Of a stretch of DNA of 64,000 nucleotides, positions 31,048 through 43,551 are shown in pieces. The notes beneath the pieces were generated by a model that did no database searches, was not told the DNA's origin, and was given only the letters and a program-made list of their open reading frames with translations. The stretch is from Pseudarthrobacter phenanthrenivorans (lineage in GTDB: Bacteria; Actinomycetota; Actinomycetes; Actinomycetales; Micrococcaceae). How positions within the stretch are numbered: position 1 is the stretch's first letter; every line of letters starts with the position of its first letter. The stretch lies in NCBI RefSeq assembly GCF_000813845.1, contig NZ_JWTB01000024.1:161467-225466 (forward strand). Direction: 5' to 3'. The translations under genes were made by a program, and so were the position numbers.

Positions 31048-32378
31048 GGCGTCCTCCTGTCAGGGACGTCCTGCGTCGGCGTTTCCTTTGCCGGCCGGAA
31101 GCAGATGCGGTCGATCCTGCGTCCGTCCATCCTGGTCACGCTCAGCGTTCCGCCGTTCACGGGGACGGTGTCGCCGACGGCCGCGATCCTGCCGAGCTGG
31201 CTCATGACGTAACCGCCCACAGTTTCGTAGGCAGCTTCGTCGGGAACGCTGAGGCCCGGGATTTGTTCCGAGAGCTCGTCGGGCCGGAGGAGGCCCGGGA
31301 AGTACCAGTCGCCGGAGGCGCTTTGCAGCAGGCCGGGGCGGACCTTGTCGTGTTCGTCAGCCACTTCGCCCACGATTTCCTCCACGAGGTCCTCGAGGGT
31401 GGCGATGCCGGCTGTTCCGCCGTATTCATCCAGCACTACTGCCAGCTGGAGGTTACCCTCCCGGAGTTCGGCGAGCAGGGCATCCAGATGGATGGTCTCG
31501 GGCACGCGCAGGACTTCGGTCATGATCGCGCCTGCTTCGAGGTTCTGCCGTCGCTCCCATGGAACCGCGACCGCCTTCTTGACGTGCACCAGGCCGCGGA
31601 TGTCATCTGCCGAGTCGCCGATCACCGGGAACCGCGAGTAACCGGTGCGGCGCGCGGCGTCCACGACGTCCGAGACCGGCTGGTCGGCGTCAATCGTCTC
31701 GAGCCGGATCCGCGGGGTCATGACGTCGGCCGCGGTCCGCGTGGAGAAGTTCAACGTGCGGGCGATGAAGTTGGCTGTGCCGGCGTCGAGGGTTCCCATC
31801 GCTGCGGACCTGCGGACCAGGGAGGCGAGTTCGGCAGGCGTACGCGCCCCGGAGATCTCTTCCTTGGCTTCGAGGCCGAAGACGTGCAGGACCTTGTTGG
31901 AGAATCCGTTGAGGACCAGGATGGCCGGCCTGAAAACAGCAGTGAAGACCAGCTGCGGCCTCGCCAGGGCACGGCCAACCGGGAACGCCAGCGCGATCGC
32001 CATGTTCTTGGGGACCAGCTCACCGAGGAGCATCGAAAGCAGGGTTGCCAGCACCATCGCCAGGACGAGCGCCACGGACTGCACCGCCACGCCGGGAAGT
32101 CCGACGGCGGTTAGGGGGCCTTCGAGCAGGCGGCCCACCGAGGGTTCCATGACGTAGCCGGTGAGCAGGGTGGTCAGGGTAATTCCCAGCTGGCAGCTGG
32201 ACAGTTGGGTTGACAGGGATTTGAGGCAGGTGAGCAGCGCAACGGCGCCGGTGTCGCCGTCGTCAATTGCCCGCTGGACCGTGGGCTGGTCCAGCGCGAT
32301 CAGGGAGAACTCGACGGCAACAAAAAATCCGGTGCCGGCGATCAGCAGCAGGCCTGCTGCGAGGAGGAGCCACTCCAT
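31044..32378 (-). CDS. DUF21/CBS/CorC-domain membrane protein, longer paralogue
   Basis: A 444-residue protein with DUF21 (GTGFFVAVEFSLIALDQ; LLSMLLGELVPKNMA), two CBS motifs (MTPRIRLETIDAD; FPVIGDSADDIRGLVHVK; EYGGTAGIATLEDLVEEIVGE) and the C-terminal FAD-binding-like CorC_HlyC transporter-associated domain (from about 350, DWYFPGLLRPDEL). Relatives act in magnesium efflux or homeostasis. It lies first in a two-gene operon with its shorter paralogue. ATG at 32378. The 5' region upstream is a 558-bp intergenic stretch shared with kgd. Confidence 0.92.
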   Translation of the reverse strand: MEWLLLAAGLLLIAGTGFFVAVEFSLIALDQPTVQRAIDDGDTGAVALLTCLKSLSTQLSSCQLGITLTTLLTGYVMEPSVGRLLEGPLTAVGLPGVAVQSVALVLAMVLATLLSMLLGELVPKNMAIALAFPVGRALARPQLVFTAVFRPAILVLNGFSNKVLHVFGLEAKEEISGARTPAELASLVRRSAAMGTLDAGTANFIARTLNFSTRTAADVMTPRIRLETIDADQPVSDVVDAARRTGYSRFPVIGDSADDIRGLVHVKKAVAVPWERRQNLEAGAIMTEVLRVPETIHLDALLAELREGNLQLAVVLDEYGGTAGIATLEDLVEEIVGEVADEHDKVRPGLLQSASGDWYFPGLLRPDELSEQIPGLSVPDEAAYETVGGYVMSQLGRIAAVGDTVPVNGGTLSVTRMDGRRIDRICFRPAKETPTQDVPDRRTP

Positions 32379-32936
32379 TCAGCATCCCGCCCGGGGTACT
32401 GCATATGAGCGGGGAGCGGTGCCCCGGGAAGTCGAACAGCTGTTTCGTCCCGGCGGAGGATGGTCGGCTGAAACCGCTGACCGTTCCGTGCGGTGCGCGG
32501 CGTGCTCCGCCGTTGGATGGTGATGGGCGCGTTGTCGGGGTTTGCCGGCTCTGGGGGCGGACTGCGCGGTACTTCTCTTGGAGTTCCGCTGACAGCGCCC
32601 AGGCCGGCACCTAGATTTACTGTCCATAAGAATTTCAGTCTACAGGAGCGGCCCCTGACCGGCCGCGGGGCAGCCGGTCCCGCACGCCGCATTGCCGCAG
32701 GCCGGAGCGCCCGGAGGGTCCGCCCCGCCGGACCCCTGCGGACCGCGGAAGGATGCCATTTTTGGGCCCGTGTTCGTCACTTCATGATTTGGGTCACCCT
32801 TATTGGCAGTTAACAGGAGATGCTCACTAGACTTGCAAAGGTCCGGGTTCAGAGGACGCGGAGAGTGGTTCGAACGTAGTGCTGAAGCACCGGGGGGCCA
32901 AAGAGAAATCAAACTCATGGAAGAGGCGTATTTCAA
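32379..32936. other. Long intergenic region upstream of kgd
   Basis: A 558-bp gap between divergent genes with no convincing ORF or RNA gene. It carries a good plus-strand promoter at 32589-32617 (listed separately), GC-rich hairpins such as GGGTCCG/CGGACCC near 32715-32736, and a second weaker pair TTGGCA (32803) and TAGACT (32828) spaced 19 bp. The leader from the first promoter would be about 310 bases, long enough for regulation. Confidence 0.4.
32589..32617 (+). promoter_or_regulatory. Predicted sigma-70-type promoter upstream of kgd
   Basis: CTGACA (32589-32594), a 17-base spacer, then TAGATT (32612-32617). Both hexamers are close to consensus in a GC-rich background, on the kgd strand, about 320 bp before its start. 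Confidence 0.5.
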
Positions 32937-36755
<3,819 letters not shown>

Positions 36756-36764
36756 CCAGTAAGG

Positions 36765-36814
36765 CTGCCCGGCCGGACGTCGAAATCCCAGACTCCGGCC
36801 GGGCAGTTCTGTTT
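36765..36814 (+). terminator. Intrinsic terminator after kgd
   Basis: CTGCCCGGCCGGA (36765-36777) pairs perfectly with TCCGGCCGGGCAG (36794-36806), followed by TTCTGTTT. It starts 10 bp after the kgd stop. Confidence 0.88.
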
Positions 36815-36905
36815 AATGGATGGACAGCGCCGTCCCGAACCTCCGCAGCTGCGGCGGCAACGGGCAGCGGCAGAAGTAAACCCCTAGCGGAGTAAAGAGG
36901 AACGC

Positions 36906-37505
36906 GTGGAAGACAGGAAGCTGCGGATAGCAGCTGTAGGAGACGAACTGCTGGCCGGACTGGGCGATCCCCGGGCACTTGGCTGGCTGGGCCGCGTCCT
37001 TGCCCGCACTCCCCAGGACGGCATGCTGCTGGAAAGCTACTCCCTCCCCTGCCCGCAGGAAGGCACCGAGGGGCTCGCCGCACGCTGGCTGGACGAGGCC
37101 GGCCGGCGCTTCAGCGGCCAGGCCGAGAACCGGCTGGTCATTGGCTTGTCGGGCCGGGACATTGAGTTCGGCCTTTCCACCGCCCGGAGCCGGCTCAACC
37201 TGGCCAACATCCTGGATTCGGCGTCCCAGAACCGGATCGAAGTCTTCGTCGTGGGACCGCCGCCCACCCTGGACCCGGCGCAAAACCGGCGGCTGGACGA
37301 ACTGAATACCGCTTTCGCTGATGTGACGACACGCCGCAAACACCTCTACGTGGACACGTTCTCGCCGCTGTTGAACCACGAACAGTGGCGCCAGGACCTC
37401 GCGGCCAATGGCGGCACTCCTGGCCAGGCGGGATACGGGCTCATGGCATGGCTGGTCCTGCACCGCGGCTGGTTCCAGTGGCTGGGGCTGGAAGCGCCAC
37501 AATAA
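36906..37505 (+). CDS. SGNH/GDSL-type hydrolase
   Basis: A 199-residue protein with the SGNH layout: block I AAVGDELLAGLGD (GDE-L variant of GDSL), block II/III around VIGLSGRDIEFG, FVVGPPP, and a C-terminal GTPGQAGYGLMAWLVL where the usual DxxH is not obvious. Bacterial relatives are esterases or acyl hydrolases of lipids or polysaccharides. The atypical nucleophile block (D-E instead of D-S) questions catalysis and is worth checking. No signal peptide, so cytosolic. GTG at 36906 with AAGAGG upstream. Confidence 0.7.
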   Translation: MEDRKLRIAAVGDELLAGLGDPRALGWLGRVLARTPQDGMLLESYSLPCPQEGTEGLAARWLDEAGRRFSGQAENRLVIGLSGRDIEFGLSTARSRLNLANILDSASQNRIEVFVVGPPPTLDPAQNRRLDELNTAFADVTTRRKHLYVDTFSPLLNHEQWRQDLAANGGTPGQAGYGLMAWLVLHRGWFQWLGLEAPQ

Positions 37506-37510
37506 CCGTC

Positions 37511-37570
37511 GCGATATATCTTGACCCCTTCGCCGGGCGCCACTAGGTTGGTCCGGAACGCGATATATCG
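37511..37570 (+). promoter_or_regulatory. Promoter of the DUF4097-padR operon with two identical operators
   Basis: A near-consensus promoter TTGACC (37521-37526), 17-base spacer, TAGGTT (37544-37549). The 10-mer GCGATATATC occurs at 37511-37520, just before the -35, and again at 37560-37569, just after the expected start site. The second is part of the perfect palindrome CGATATATCG (37561-37570). The spacing is 49 bp. This is a likely binding pair for the PadR protein of the same operon. Confidence 0.78.
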
Positions 37571-37584
37571 GTTTGGAGGAAACG

Positions 37585-38412
37585 ATGCCCGCCGGACAGT
37601 GGACTGTTACGGACCCGCAAACCATCGAGGTCGACGGCGTCACGTCCGTCAAGCTGGGCGCTGTCCGGGGGAAATTCGAAATTGTGCCGCACGGTGGGCC
37701 CTCGGTGCAGCTTGAGGTTTCCGAGGTCAAGGGCGACCCCGTGGCCGTTTCCCTCACCGGGGGCAGGCTGGAGATCAGGCACCAGCTGCACGGACCCCAG
37801 GGCTGGTTCAAAAACCTGATGGAAACGGTCAACCACACCAGCGACAATACGGCGGTCATCAGGATCTCCGTCCCGGCCGGCGTGGAGGTCGAAGCGGGCA
37901 CGGTGAGCGGCGAGGGCCTGGTGTCCGGCCTGGCCGCGCACATCCGGCTTAATACGGTGTCAGGGTCGATCGAGGCGGCCGGCACGTCCGGGGAACTGCA
38001 GGTCAACACCGTCAGCGGCAGGGTATCGGTACGCGGCCACCGTGGCGTCCTGACCGCAAAGACGGTGTCCGGTGAGGTGACCGCCTCCGGCCACTTCACC
38101 AATGTCCGCGCCAACACCGTCAGCGGCCACCTCAGCTTCGAGCTGCTCGGTTTCACCAACGACTTCGGCTCCAACTCCGTCTCGGGCGACGTCACGGTCA
38201 CGATGCCCCACGACGTCGGAGCCGACATCGTCGCGAAGTCCGCCGGCGGCGCGGTGATCCTGGACGGCCAACAGTTCCTCCTGGCCAACGGCAAGGTGGA
38301 AACCATTTCCGGCCCTGACACGCAGCTCATGCTGGTCAGGACAAACTCCGTGTCCGGCAGGACGTCCATTGTCCACGCCCCTGCCGGCACCGCCGGAGAC
38401 GCGGCGGGCTGA
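37585..38412 (+). CDS. DUF4097-family beta-solenoid protein
   Basis: A 275-residue protein with no signal peptide or membrane helix. After an N-terminal strand region it contains eight short repeats built on N-T-V-S-G (GTVSGEG, NTVSGSI, NTVSGRV, KTVSGEV, NTVSGHL, NSVSGDV, ETISGPD, NSVSGRT), as in DUF4097 proteins predicted to form right-handed beta-solenoids. Function is unknown; relatives in Firmicutes and Actinobacteria are co-encoded with PadR or LiaR-type envelope-stress regulators. ATG at 37585 with GGAGGAAACG. Its stop TGA overlaps the padR ATG (TGATG), so the two are coupled. Confidence 0.9.
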   Translation: MPAGQWTVTDPQTIEVDGVTSVKLGAVRGKFEIVPHGGPSVQLEVSEVKGDPVAVSLTGGRLEIRHQLHGPQGWFKNLMETVNHTSDNTAVIRISVPAGVEVEAGTVSGEGLVSGLAAHIRLNTVSGSIEAAGTSGELQVNTVSGRVSVRGHRGVLTAKTVSGEVTASGHFTNVRANTVSGHLSFELLGFTNDFGSNSVSGDVTVTMPHDVGADIVAKSAGGAVILDGQQFLLANGKVETISGPDTQLMLVRTNSVSGRTSIVHAPAGTAGDAAG

Positions 38413-38873
38413 TGCCTGCGGTCTTTGCCCACGGCGCGTTGCGCCTCTACCTCCTTGCCCTGCTGGAAGGCGGCCCCAAACACGGTTACGAGCTCATCAA
38501 GGAGCTCAGGGACAGATTCCACGGCGCCTATTCGCCCAGCGCCGGAACGGTCTACCCACGGCTGGGAAAGCTTGAGGGCGAAGGCTTGGTGGCCATCGAA
38601 TCCGCCGGGCGCCGCATCACCTACCGCCTCACCTCCGCCGGGCTTGCCGAACTGAAGAGGCACCGGAAGGACCTGGCAGCAGTGGAAGACGGCATCGCCG
38701 CCTCCGTGCACCAACTGGACGCCGAGCTGCTGCTCCAGCAGTTCCACGACCGGCTGCGCGCGGACCTGCGGCGCCATGCACAGCAGGGACCGCTCAACGC
38801 GGTATCGCTGGAAACCGTCAGGACCGTCCTGGACCAGGCCAGGACGGCCATCGACCGTGCGCTGGCGCCCTGA
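38412..38873 (+). CDS. PadR-family transcriptional regulator
   Basis: A 153-residue winged-helix regulator. GALRLYLLALLEGGPKHGYELIKEL and SAGTVYPRLGKLEGEGLV are the PadR DNA-binding signature, with RRITYRLTSAGLAEL as the wing. A C-terminal helical dimerisation segment follows. PadR proteins repress their own operon until a ligand binds. The start overlaps the DUF4097 gene by one base, and the palindromic pair at 37511-37570 fits as its operator. The inducer is unknown, most plausibly an envelope-acting compound by analogy. Confidence 0.92.
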   Translation: MPAVFAHGALRLYLLALLEGGPKHGYELIKELRDRFHGAYSPSAGTVYPRLGKLEGEGLVAIESAGRRITYRLTSAGLAELKRHRKDLAAVEDGIAASVHQLDAELLLQQFHDRLRADLRRHAQQGPLNAVSLETVRTVLDQARTAIDRALAP

Positions 38874-38991
38874 CCTGCACGCCCGGCAATCCTGCCGCAG
38901 GTCATCCACCTGTTCCCGGTTCGCGGGCCGCGACATCATGTGGGAGACTTGAGGGCAGCTCTTTTGAGTACCAACAGTAAGGAGGCCAGCT

Positions 38992-39066
38992 ATGAGCAAG
39001 CGTGCACGCAAGCGTCGTGACCGTAAGCGTGGCGGCGCGAACCACGGGAAGCGCCCCAACACCTAG
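38992..39066 (+). CDS. 50S ribosomal protein bL37
   Basis: A 24-residue, extremely basic protein MSKRARKRRDRK...GKRPNT. It matches the small actinobacterial large-subunit protein bL37 found in mycobacterial ribosome structures (pattern K-R-x-R-K-R-R-D-R...ANHGKRPN). The ribosome site AAGGAGG is ideal, 6 bases before ATG at 38992, and a strong terminator follows, so it is a monocistronic, highly expressed gene. Short enough to be missed by automatic gene finders. Confidence 0.93.
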   Translation: MSKRARKRRDRKRGGANHGKRPNT

Positions 39067-39093
39067 GCACATGCCAGGAACTGCGGTTCAAGG

Positions 39094-39131
39094 AAAGGAC
39101 CCCGCAAGCCAACCGGCTTCCGGGGTCCTTT
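39094..39131. terminator. Intrinsic terminator after bL37
   Basis: AAAGGACCCCG (39094-39104) pairs with CGGGGTCCTTT (39121-39131), with an inner AAGCC/GGCTT stem. It ends in CTTT and works in both directions, also serving the convergent rsrA ending at 39167. Confidence 0.9.
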
Positions 39132-39166
39132 GCTGTCTGCAGTCCTGGCCTGGACAGGGCCTGGCC

Positions 39167-39427
39167 CTACGCCTCCACGGGACGGATGCCGTGGATCCGG
39201 TCCAGGATGGCGTTCTTCAAATTGTCCGGGGCAGATTCCTTGCAGGACCGCTTGACCATGTTGCGGATCACGCACTCGAGGTCGTACTGCTCCGTGCACT
39301 CCGGGCACTGATCAAGGTGGTTCTTGATTTCGGTGATGTCCTCACGGGTCAGTGCCCCGTCAAGGTACTCGTAGATGCGTTGCATCCGGGTGTCATCGCA
39401 GTCGCCCAATCCCTGGCAGTCGCTCAT
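39167..39427 (-). CDS. rsrA: Zinc-binding anti-sigma factor, RsrA family
   Basis: An 86-residue ZAS-domain anti-sigma factor. Ligands expected for redox-sensing RsrA are present: C10, H37, C41 and C44 (HLDQCPEC), plus further Cys at 4, 52 and 62. Reduced, zinc-bound protein holds its sigma factor; disulfide stress ejects zinc and frees it. The ATG at 39427 overlaps the sigma gene stop by 4 bp, the standard arrangement for SigR-RsrA. Confidence 0.92.
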   Translation of the reverse strand: MSDCQGLGDCDDTRMQRIYEYLDGALTREDITEIKNHLDQCPECTEQYDLECVIRNMVKRSCKESAPDNLKNAILDRIHGIRPVEA

Positions 39428-40197
39428 TTCCTGTTCTCCTGTGCTTTGCTTCCTGCCGCATCCGACGCATCCGCGGCCGTTTTGAATCCCCGCTCCGCGG
39501 CGTACTCCGCGAGCATGTCCCGCAACATTCGCCGGCCGCGGTGGAGCCGGGACATCACGGTGCCGATCGGCGTGTTCATGATGTCTGAGATTTCCTTGTA
39601 GGCGAACCCCTCCACGTCGGCGAAGTAGACCGCCAGGCGGAACTCCTCCGGGATGTCCTGCAGGGCACGCTTAACGTCCGAATCCGGAAGATGGTCGAGC
39701 GCCTCGGCCTCTGCCGAACGCAGCCCGCTTGACGTGTGCGACTCCGCCCGGGCCAGCTGCCAGTCCTCAATGCTGTCCGAGTTGGACTGCAGCGGTTCGC
39801 GCTGCCTCTTGCGGTAGAGGTTGATGTAGGTGTTGGTCAGGATCCGGTATAGCCAGGCTTTGAGGTTCGTCCCCGGCTTGTACTGGTGGAAGGCCGAAAA
39901 AGCCTTGGTGTAGGCCTCCTGCACCAGGTCCTCCGCGTCCGAGGGGTTCCGGGCCATGCGCATGGCAGCTGAATACAGCTGGTCCACGTACTGCATGGCG
40001 TCCCGCTCAAAACGCAGCCGGCGCTGCTCAACGGTTTCGGTGGAAATGTCGACAGTACCGTCGTCGGTCTCCGCTTCACCGGCTGGCGAATCAGGGCTTG
40101 CCTGTCCGGCCGGCAGCGGCGCGATACCCGTACCGCCGTTCAATTCGCCGGGGGAAGCCTCATACATGGCCGCAACGGCCGGATCCAGGGTGCTCAT
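39424..40197 (-). CDS. sigR: ECF sigma factor, SigR/SigH (thiol-oxidative stress) family
   Basis: About 257 residues from ATG at 40197. Sigma region 2 is in [26 protein letters not shown] and [16 protein letters not shown]; region 4 is [46 protein letters not shown]. The 70-residue N-terminal tail is Ala/Pro-rich and likely disordered. With RsrA it should turn on thioredoxin, mycothiol and protease genes. The longer frame to 40401 lacks support. A -10-like TAGACT lies 8 bases ahead; I did not find the expected autoregulatory GGAAT-N18-GTT pair. Confidence 0.92.
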   Translation of the reverse strand: MSTLDPAVAAMYEASPGELNGGTGIAPLPAGQASPDSPAGEAETDDGTVDISTETVEQRRLRFERDAMQYVDQLYSAAMRMARNPSDAEDLVQEAYTKAFSAFHQYKPGTNLKAWLYRILTNTYINLYRKRQREPLQSNSDSIEDWQLARAESHTSSGLRSAEAEALDHLPDSDVKRALQDIPEEFRLAVYFADVEGFAYKEISDIMNTPIGTVMSRLHRGRRMLRDMLAEYAAERGFKTAADASDAAGSKAQENRK

Positions 40198-40473
40198 TGC
40201 CTTCAAGTCTACTGTCAGGCTTCCGCGCCGGGGCATGCCGTATTCCGGCGGTTCGGCGGCCAGCTTGTCCACTGTCACCGGCCCCGCCTGCCTGGTTCCG
40301 TCCAACACCTTCCCCAAGGGCCAACTCCGCTCTGTTTCGGGTGAATGATTGTCCGGGCCCTTGACGTGGACCCAGCGAGCATAACCGCCTCCCACGGGCA
40401 AATATTCCCCAAAAGTGCAAGACTAGGACCGACTCCGCCGCTTGCCGCGGTTCGTCCATCCAGGAGGAAATCC
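40198..40473. other. Divergent intergenic region sigR / doxX
   Basis: A 276-bp gap between divergent starts. TAGACT at 40211-40206 (minus strand) fits a near-leaderless sigR message. Towards doxX, TTGACG (about 40360) and AT-rich GGCAAATATTCCCC lie ahead of the ribosome site, but no clean spaced promoter pair is visible. I see no SigR-type GGGAAT...GTT box. Confidence 0.4.
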
Positions 40474-41022
40474 ATGTCCTTTGTCCGCACGCTCGCCCGG
40501 CCCATGCTTGCCTCCAGTTTCGTCCTTGCCGGACTGGACAAGCTCAAGAACTCCGATGACACCGCCCAGCAGCTTTCCCCGCTGCTGCGCAAGGCCGCGG
40601 CCTCGCTGCCCTTCCAGGCGAACGAAAAGACGCTTGCCCGGGTGATCGGTGGAACGCAGGTGGGTGCCGGCGTCCTGTTCGGCCTTGGCAAGTTTTCCCG
40701 GCTCTCCGCAGGGCTGCTCACGGTGATCTCCTTCCTGAACACCTTTGTGGAGTGGCGCAGCGCGGACATCAGCAGCAAGGAAGGCCGGGACAACCGGCGG
40801 AACCAGCTGCTCAAGAACCTCTCGCTGAGCGGCGGCGCCTTGCTCGCATCCGTGGACACCGCCGGCAAGCCCGGCCTCGCCTGGCGCGCAGAACACCTGG
40901 CCGCGGATGCGCGCCGCAACGCCTCGCACCTGGCTGCCGACGCCCGCAGGACCACCACCAAGAAGCTGAACAAGGCGGACAAGGCCGTGCGCCGCGCCGC
41001 CAAGCACGCCACGGGAGCATAA
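40474..41022 (+). CDS. DoxX-family membrane protein
   Basis: A 182-residue protein with about four hydrophobic segments: LARPMLASSFVLAGLDKLKN (typical DoxX opening), VIGGTQVGAGVLFGLGK, LSAGLLTVISFLNTF and LSLSGGALLASVD. The basic C-terminal tail (DARRNASHLAADARR; KKLNKADKAVRR) is cytosolic. DoxX proteins are linked to thiol/oxidative stress in mycobacteria, where one forms a complex with superoxide dismutase. Being beside sigR suits this, but no shared promoter is seen. ATG at 40474 with CAGGAGGAAATCC. Confidence 0.88.
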   Translation: MSFVRTLARPMLASSFVLAGLDKLKNSDDTAQQLSPLLRKAAASLPFQANEKTLARVIGGTQVGAGVLFGLGKFSRLSAGLLTVISFLNTFVEWRSADISSKEGRDNRRNQLLKNLSLSGGALLASVDTAGKPGLAWRAEHLAADARRNASHLAADARRTTTKKLNKADKAVRRAAKHATGA

Positions 41023-41028
41023 GCACGA

Positions 41029-42408
41029 ATGACCGCACCAGCCGCCACCCGTGACGGGGCCCCTGTCCAGCACTGGGCCGCACCTTTTGCCTCCCGGCCC
41101 GTCGATGCCACCGTCACGGTGCCCGGATCGAAGTCCCTGACCAACAGGTACCTGGTCCTGGCAGCCCTTGCGGACGGCCCGTCACGCCTGCGCGCGCCCC
41201 TGCATTCGAGGGACTCGGCACTGATGGTCGATGCACTCCGGCAGCTGGGTGCCACCATCACGGAGGTGCCCGGGGACGGCGCCTTCGGCCCGGACCTGGA
41301 AGTGGTGCCGCTGCCCGCGGCGGCGGCACCATCGGCCACCAGGATTGACTGCGGGCTCGCGGGCACCGTCATGCGGTTTGTCCCGCCGCTGGCTGCGCTG
41401 CGCAGCGGAACCAGCGTGTTCGACGGCGACCCGCACGCACGGAAGCGGCCCATGGGCACCATCATCGAGGCCCTGAAGGCGCTGGGTGTGGACGTTTCGG
41501 CGGAGGACGGCAGCGCGCCGTCGTCGCTCCCGTTCTTGGTGCAGGGCACCGGCGCCGTCCGCGGCGGCCACCTGGTGATCGACGCCAGCGCCTCCTCCCA
41601 GTTCGTTTCCGCCCTCCTGCTGGTGGGCGCCAGGTTCGACGAAGGCCTGCACCTGGAACACGTGGGGAAGCCCGTCCCCAGCCTTGACCACATCAACATG
41701 ACCGTGGCCGTACTGCGGGGCGCAGGCGTGTCCGTGGACGACTCCGTCCCCAACCACTGGGTGGTGGCGCCGGGCCCGATCCGGGCCTTCGACCAGCGGA
41801 TTGAACAGGACCTCTCCAATGCCGGGCCGTTCCTGGCAGCGGCCTTGGCCACGCGGGGCACGGTCCGGATCCCGAACTGGCCCACGGAAACCCAGCAGGT
41901 GGGCGACCTGTGGCGCAATATCCTGGCAAGCATGGGTGCCACCGTCACCCTGGAAGACGGCCTCCTCACCGTCACCGGCGGCCCGGAGATCAAGGGCGGC
42001 GACTTCGCGGACACCAGCGAACTGGCCCCCACGGTGGCGGCGCTCTGTGCCCTGGCCACCGGCCCATCCCGGCTTACCGGGATCGCACACCTCCGCGGCC
42101 ACGAAACGGACCGGCTTGCCGCCCTCGTGGCGGAAATCAACCGGCTCGGCGGTGACGCCGAGGAGACCGACGACGGTCTGCTGATCCGCCCCGCACGGCT
42201 GCACGCCGGCGTCGTCCACAGCTATGCCGACCACCGCATGGCCACCGCGGGGGCAATCCTGGGACTGGCCGTGGAAGGCGTCCAGGTGGAGGACATCGCC
42301 ACCACCGCCAAGACCATGCCCGATTTCCCGGAACTGTGGGCAGGCATGCTGGCGCAGCAGGCGTCCGAAGCCGGACCGGAAGGGCGCGGCAGTGGCGCGG
42401 AGAACTGA
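41029..42408 (+). CDS. aroA: 3-phosphoshikimate 1-carboxyvinyltransferase (EPSP synthase)
   Basis: A 459-residue enzyme joining shikimate-3-phosphate and PEP, sixth step of the shikimate pathway. Motifs include VPGSKSLTNRYLVLAALADG (substrate loop, where the glyphosate-relevant region follows), DCGLAGTVMRFV, ARKRPMGTIIEALKALG, SSQFVSALLL, RGHETDRLAAL and ADHRMATAGAI. The LAGTVMRF loop, instead of GNAGTAMR in class I, indicates a different class. It lies 6 bp after doxX and overlaps the rsgA start by 17 bp; the start ATG at 41029 has only a distant GGGAG. Confidence 0.95.
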   Translation: MTAPAATRDGAPVQHWAAPFASRPVDATVTVPGSKSLTNRYLVLAALADGPSRLRAPLHSRDSALMVDALRQLGATITEVPGDGAFGPDLEVVPLPAAAAPSATRIDCGLAGTVMRFVPPLAALRSGTSVFDGDPHARKRPMGTIIEALKALGVDVSAEDGSAPSSLPFLVQGTGAVRGGHLVIDASASSQFVSALLLVGARFDEGLHLEHVGKPVPSLDHINMTVAVLRGAGVSVDDSVPNHWVVAPGPIRAFDQRIEQDLSNAGPFLAAALATRGTVRIPNWPTETQQVGDLWRNILASMGATVTLEDGLLTVTGGPEIKGGDFADTSELAPTVAALCALATGPSRLTGIAHLRGHETDRLAALVAEINRLGGDAEETDDGLLIRPARLHAGVVHSYADHRMATAGAILGLAVEGVQVEDIATTAKTMPDFPELWAGMLAQQASEAGPEGRGSGAEN

Positions 42409-43507
42409 TTCCTGGGACGAATCAGACGTTCGGGTCCGCCCGAACAAGAAAGGCTCCCGGCCCCGCACCAAGGACCGGCCCAGCCATGACGACGCCGTCA
42501 CCGGACGGATCATCACGGTGGACCGCGGCCGCTACACGGCGGTGGTGGACGAGGACTCGGAGAACGAGCGGGTCGTCGTCGCGGCCCGCGCCCGCGAGCT
42601 TCGCCGCTCACCGGTGGTTGCCGGTGATTTTGTTTCGCTGGTGGGTGACGTGTCCGGTGCCCCGGACACGCTGGCCCGCCTGGTGAAGATCCAGGACCGG
42701 CACACGCTCCTGCGCCGCAGCGCGGACGATACCGACCCCGTCGAGCGCGCGGTCGTGGCCAACGCCGACCAACTGGTGATTGTTGTGGCAGCCGCCAATC
42801 CGGAACCCCGCACTGGCTTCATCGACCGTGCCCTGGTGGCCGCCTACGACGCCGGGATCGAGCCGATCCTGCTGGTCACCAAGGCCGACGTCAAGGACCC
42901 CGCGGACCTGCTGTCCAACTACACCCACCTGGACTTCCCGGTGATCATCAGCCGGACGGCGGACGCCCGGGCCTCGGGAATCGACGCCCGCTCGGACGAC
43001 GGCCTTTCGGCCCGGCTGGACAGGGCGGCGGTGGCTGCCCTGCGGGCCCACCTGGACGGCAAGGTCACCGTGATGCTCGGACACTCGGGCGTGGGCAAGT
43101 CCACCATGGTCAACGCCCTGACCGGCGCCGAGCGGGCCACCGGCGGAGTCAACGCCGTGACCGGGCGGGGCCGCCACACGTCGTCGTCCGCCCTGGCCCT
43201 GCGCCTGGCGGACGCACCGCCGGGCAGCTGGATCATCGACACCCCCGGCATCCGCTCCTTCGGCCTGGCCCACGTGGACCCTGACCGGATCCTGCGGTCC
43301 TTCCCGGACCTCTCCCCCGGCATCGACAACTGCGAGCGCGGCTGCAAGCACACGGCAACCGCCGTGAACTGCGGCCTCGATGACTGGGTGGGCGGCGGAC
43401 ACGCCGGCCCCACGGGACCGGCCAGGCTGGCGTCCCTGCGGCGGCTGCTCGGTACCGACCCACGGATGGAAGCGCAGGAAACCAAGGAGCTTGGCAGCGT
43501 CAACTGA
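42392..43507 (+). CDS. rsgA: Ribosome small-subunit-dependent GTPase A
   Basis: A 371-residue circularly permuted GTPase for late 30S assembly. The OB fold comes first (GRIITVDRGRYTAVVD), then G4 LVTKAD before G1 GHSGVGKST and G3 DTPGIRSF, the order that defines RsgA/YjeQ. A C-terminal zinc finger carries NCERGCKHTATAVNC. I chose GTG at 42392, with GGAAGG eight bases ahead; it lies inside the aroA 3' end and gives VARRTDSWDESD as N-terminus. An earlier ATG frame at 42224 would overlap aroA by 185 bp and is rejected. Confidence 0.94.
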   Translation: MARRTDSWDESDVRVRPNKKGSRPRTKDRPSHDDAVTGRIITVDRGRYTAVVDEDSENERVVVAARARELRRSPVVAGDFVSLVGDVSGAPDTLARLVKIQDRHTLLRRSADDTDPVERAVVANADQLVIVVAAANPEPRTGFIDRALVAAYDAGIEPILLVTKADVKDPADLLSNYTHLDFPVIISRTADARASGIDARSDDGLSARLDRAAVAALRAHLDGKVTVMLGHSGVGKSTMVNALTGAERATGGVNAVTGRGRHTSSSALALRLADAPPGSWIIDTPGIRSFGLAHVDPDRILRSFPDLSPGIDNCERGCKHTATAVNCGLDDWVGGGHAGPTGPARLASLRRLLGTDPRMEAQETKELGSVN

Positions 43508-43551
43508 CGCGTTCTCCCGGCGGAAGCGCCCGCAGACGGTAGTTTGGAACC

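Noticed and set aside
36813..39062. A 749-codon minus-strand frame
   Set aside because: Crosses the SGNH, DUF4097, padR and bL37 genes, all well supported on the other strand.
39060..39064. Longer frames around bL37 (e.g. from 39002)
   Set aside because: They run out of frame with the ideal ribosome site and lack similarity to any family.
40198..40473. SigR-dependent promoter (GGAAT-N18-GTT) for sigR or doxX
   Set aside because: Searched by eye on both strands; GGAAT at the minus strand near 40245 has no GTT at the right distance.
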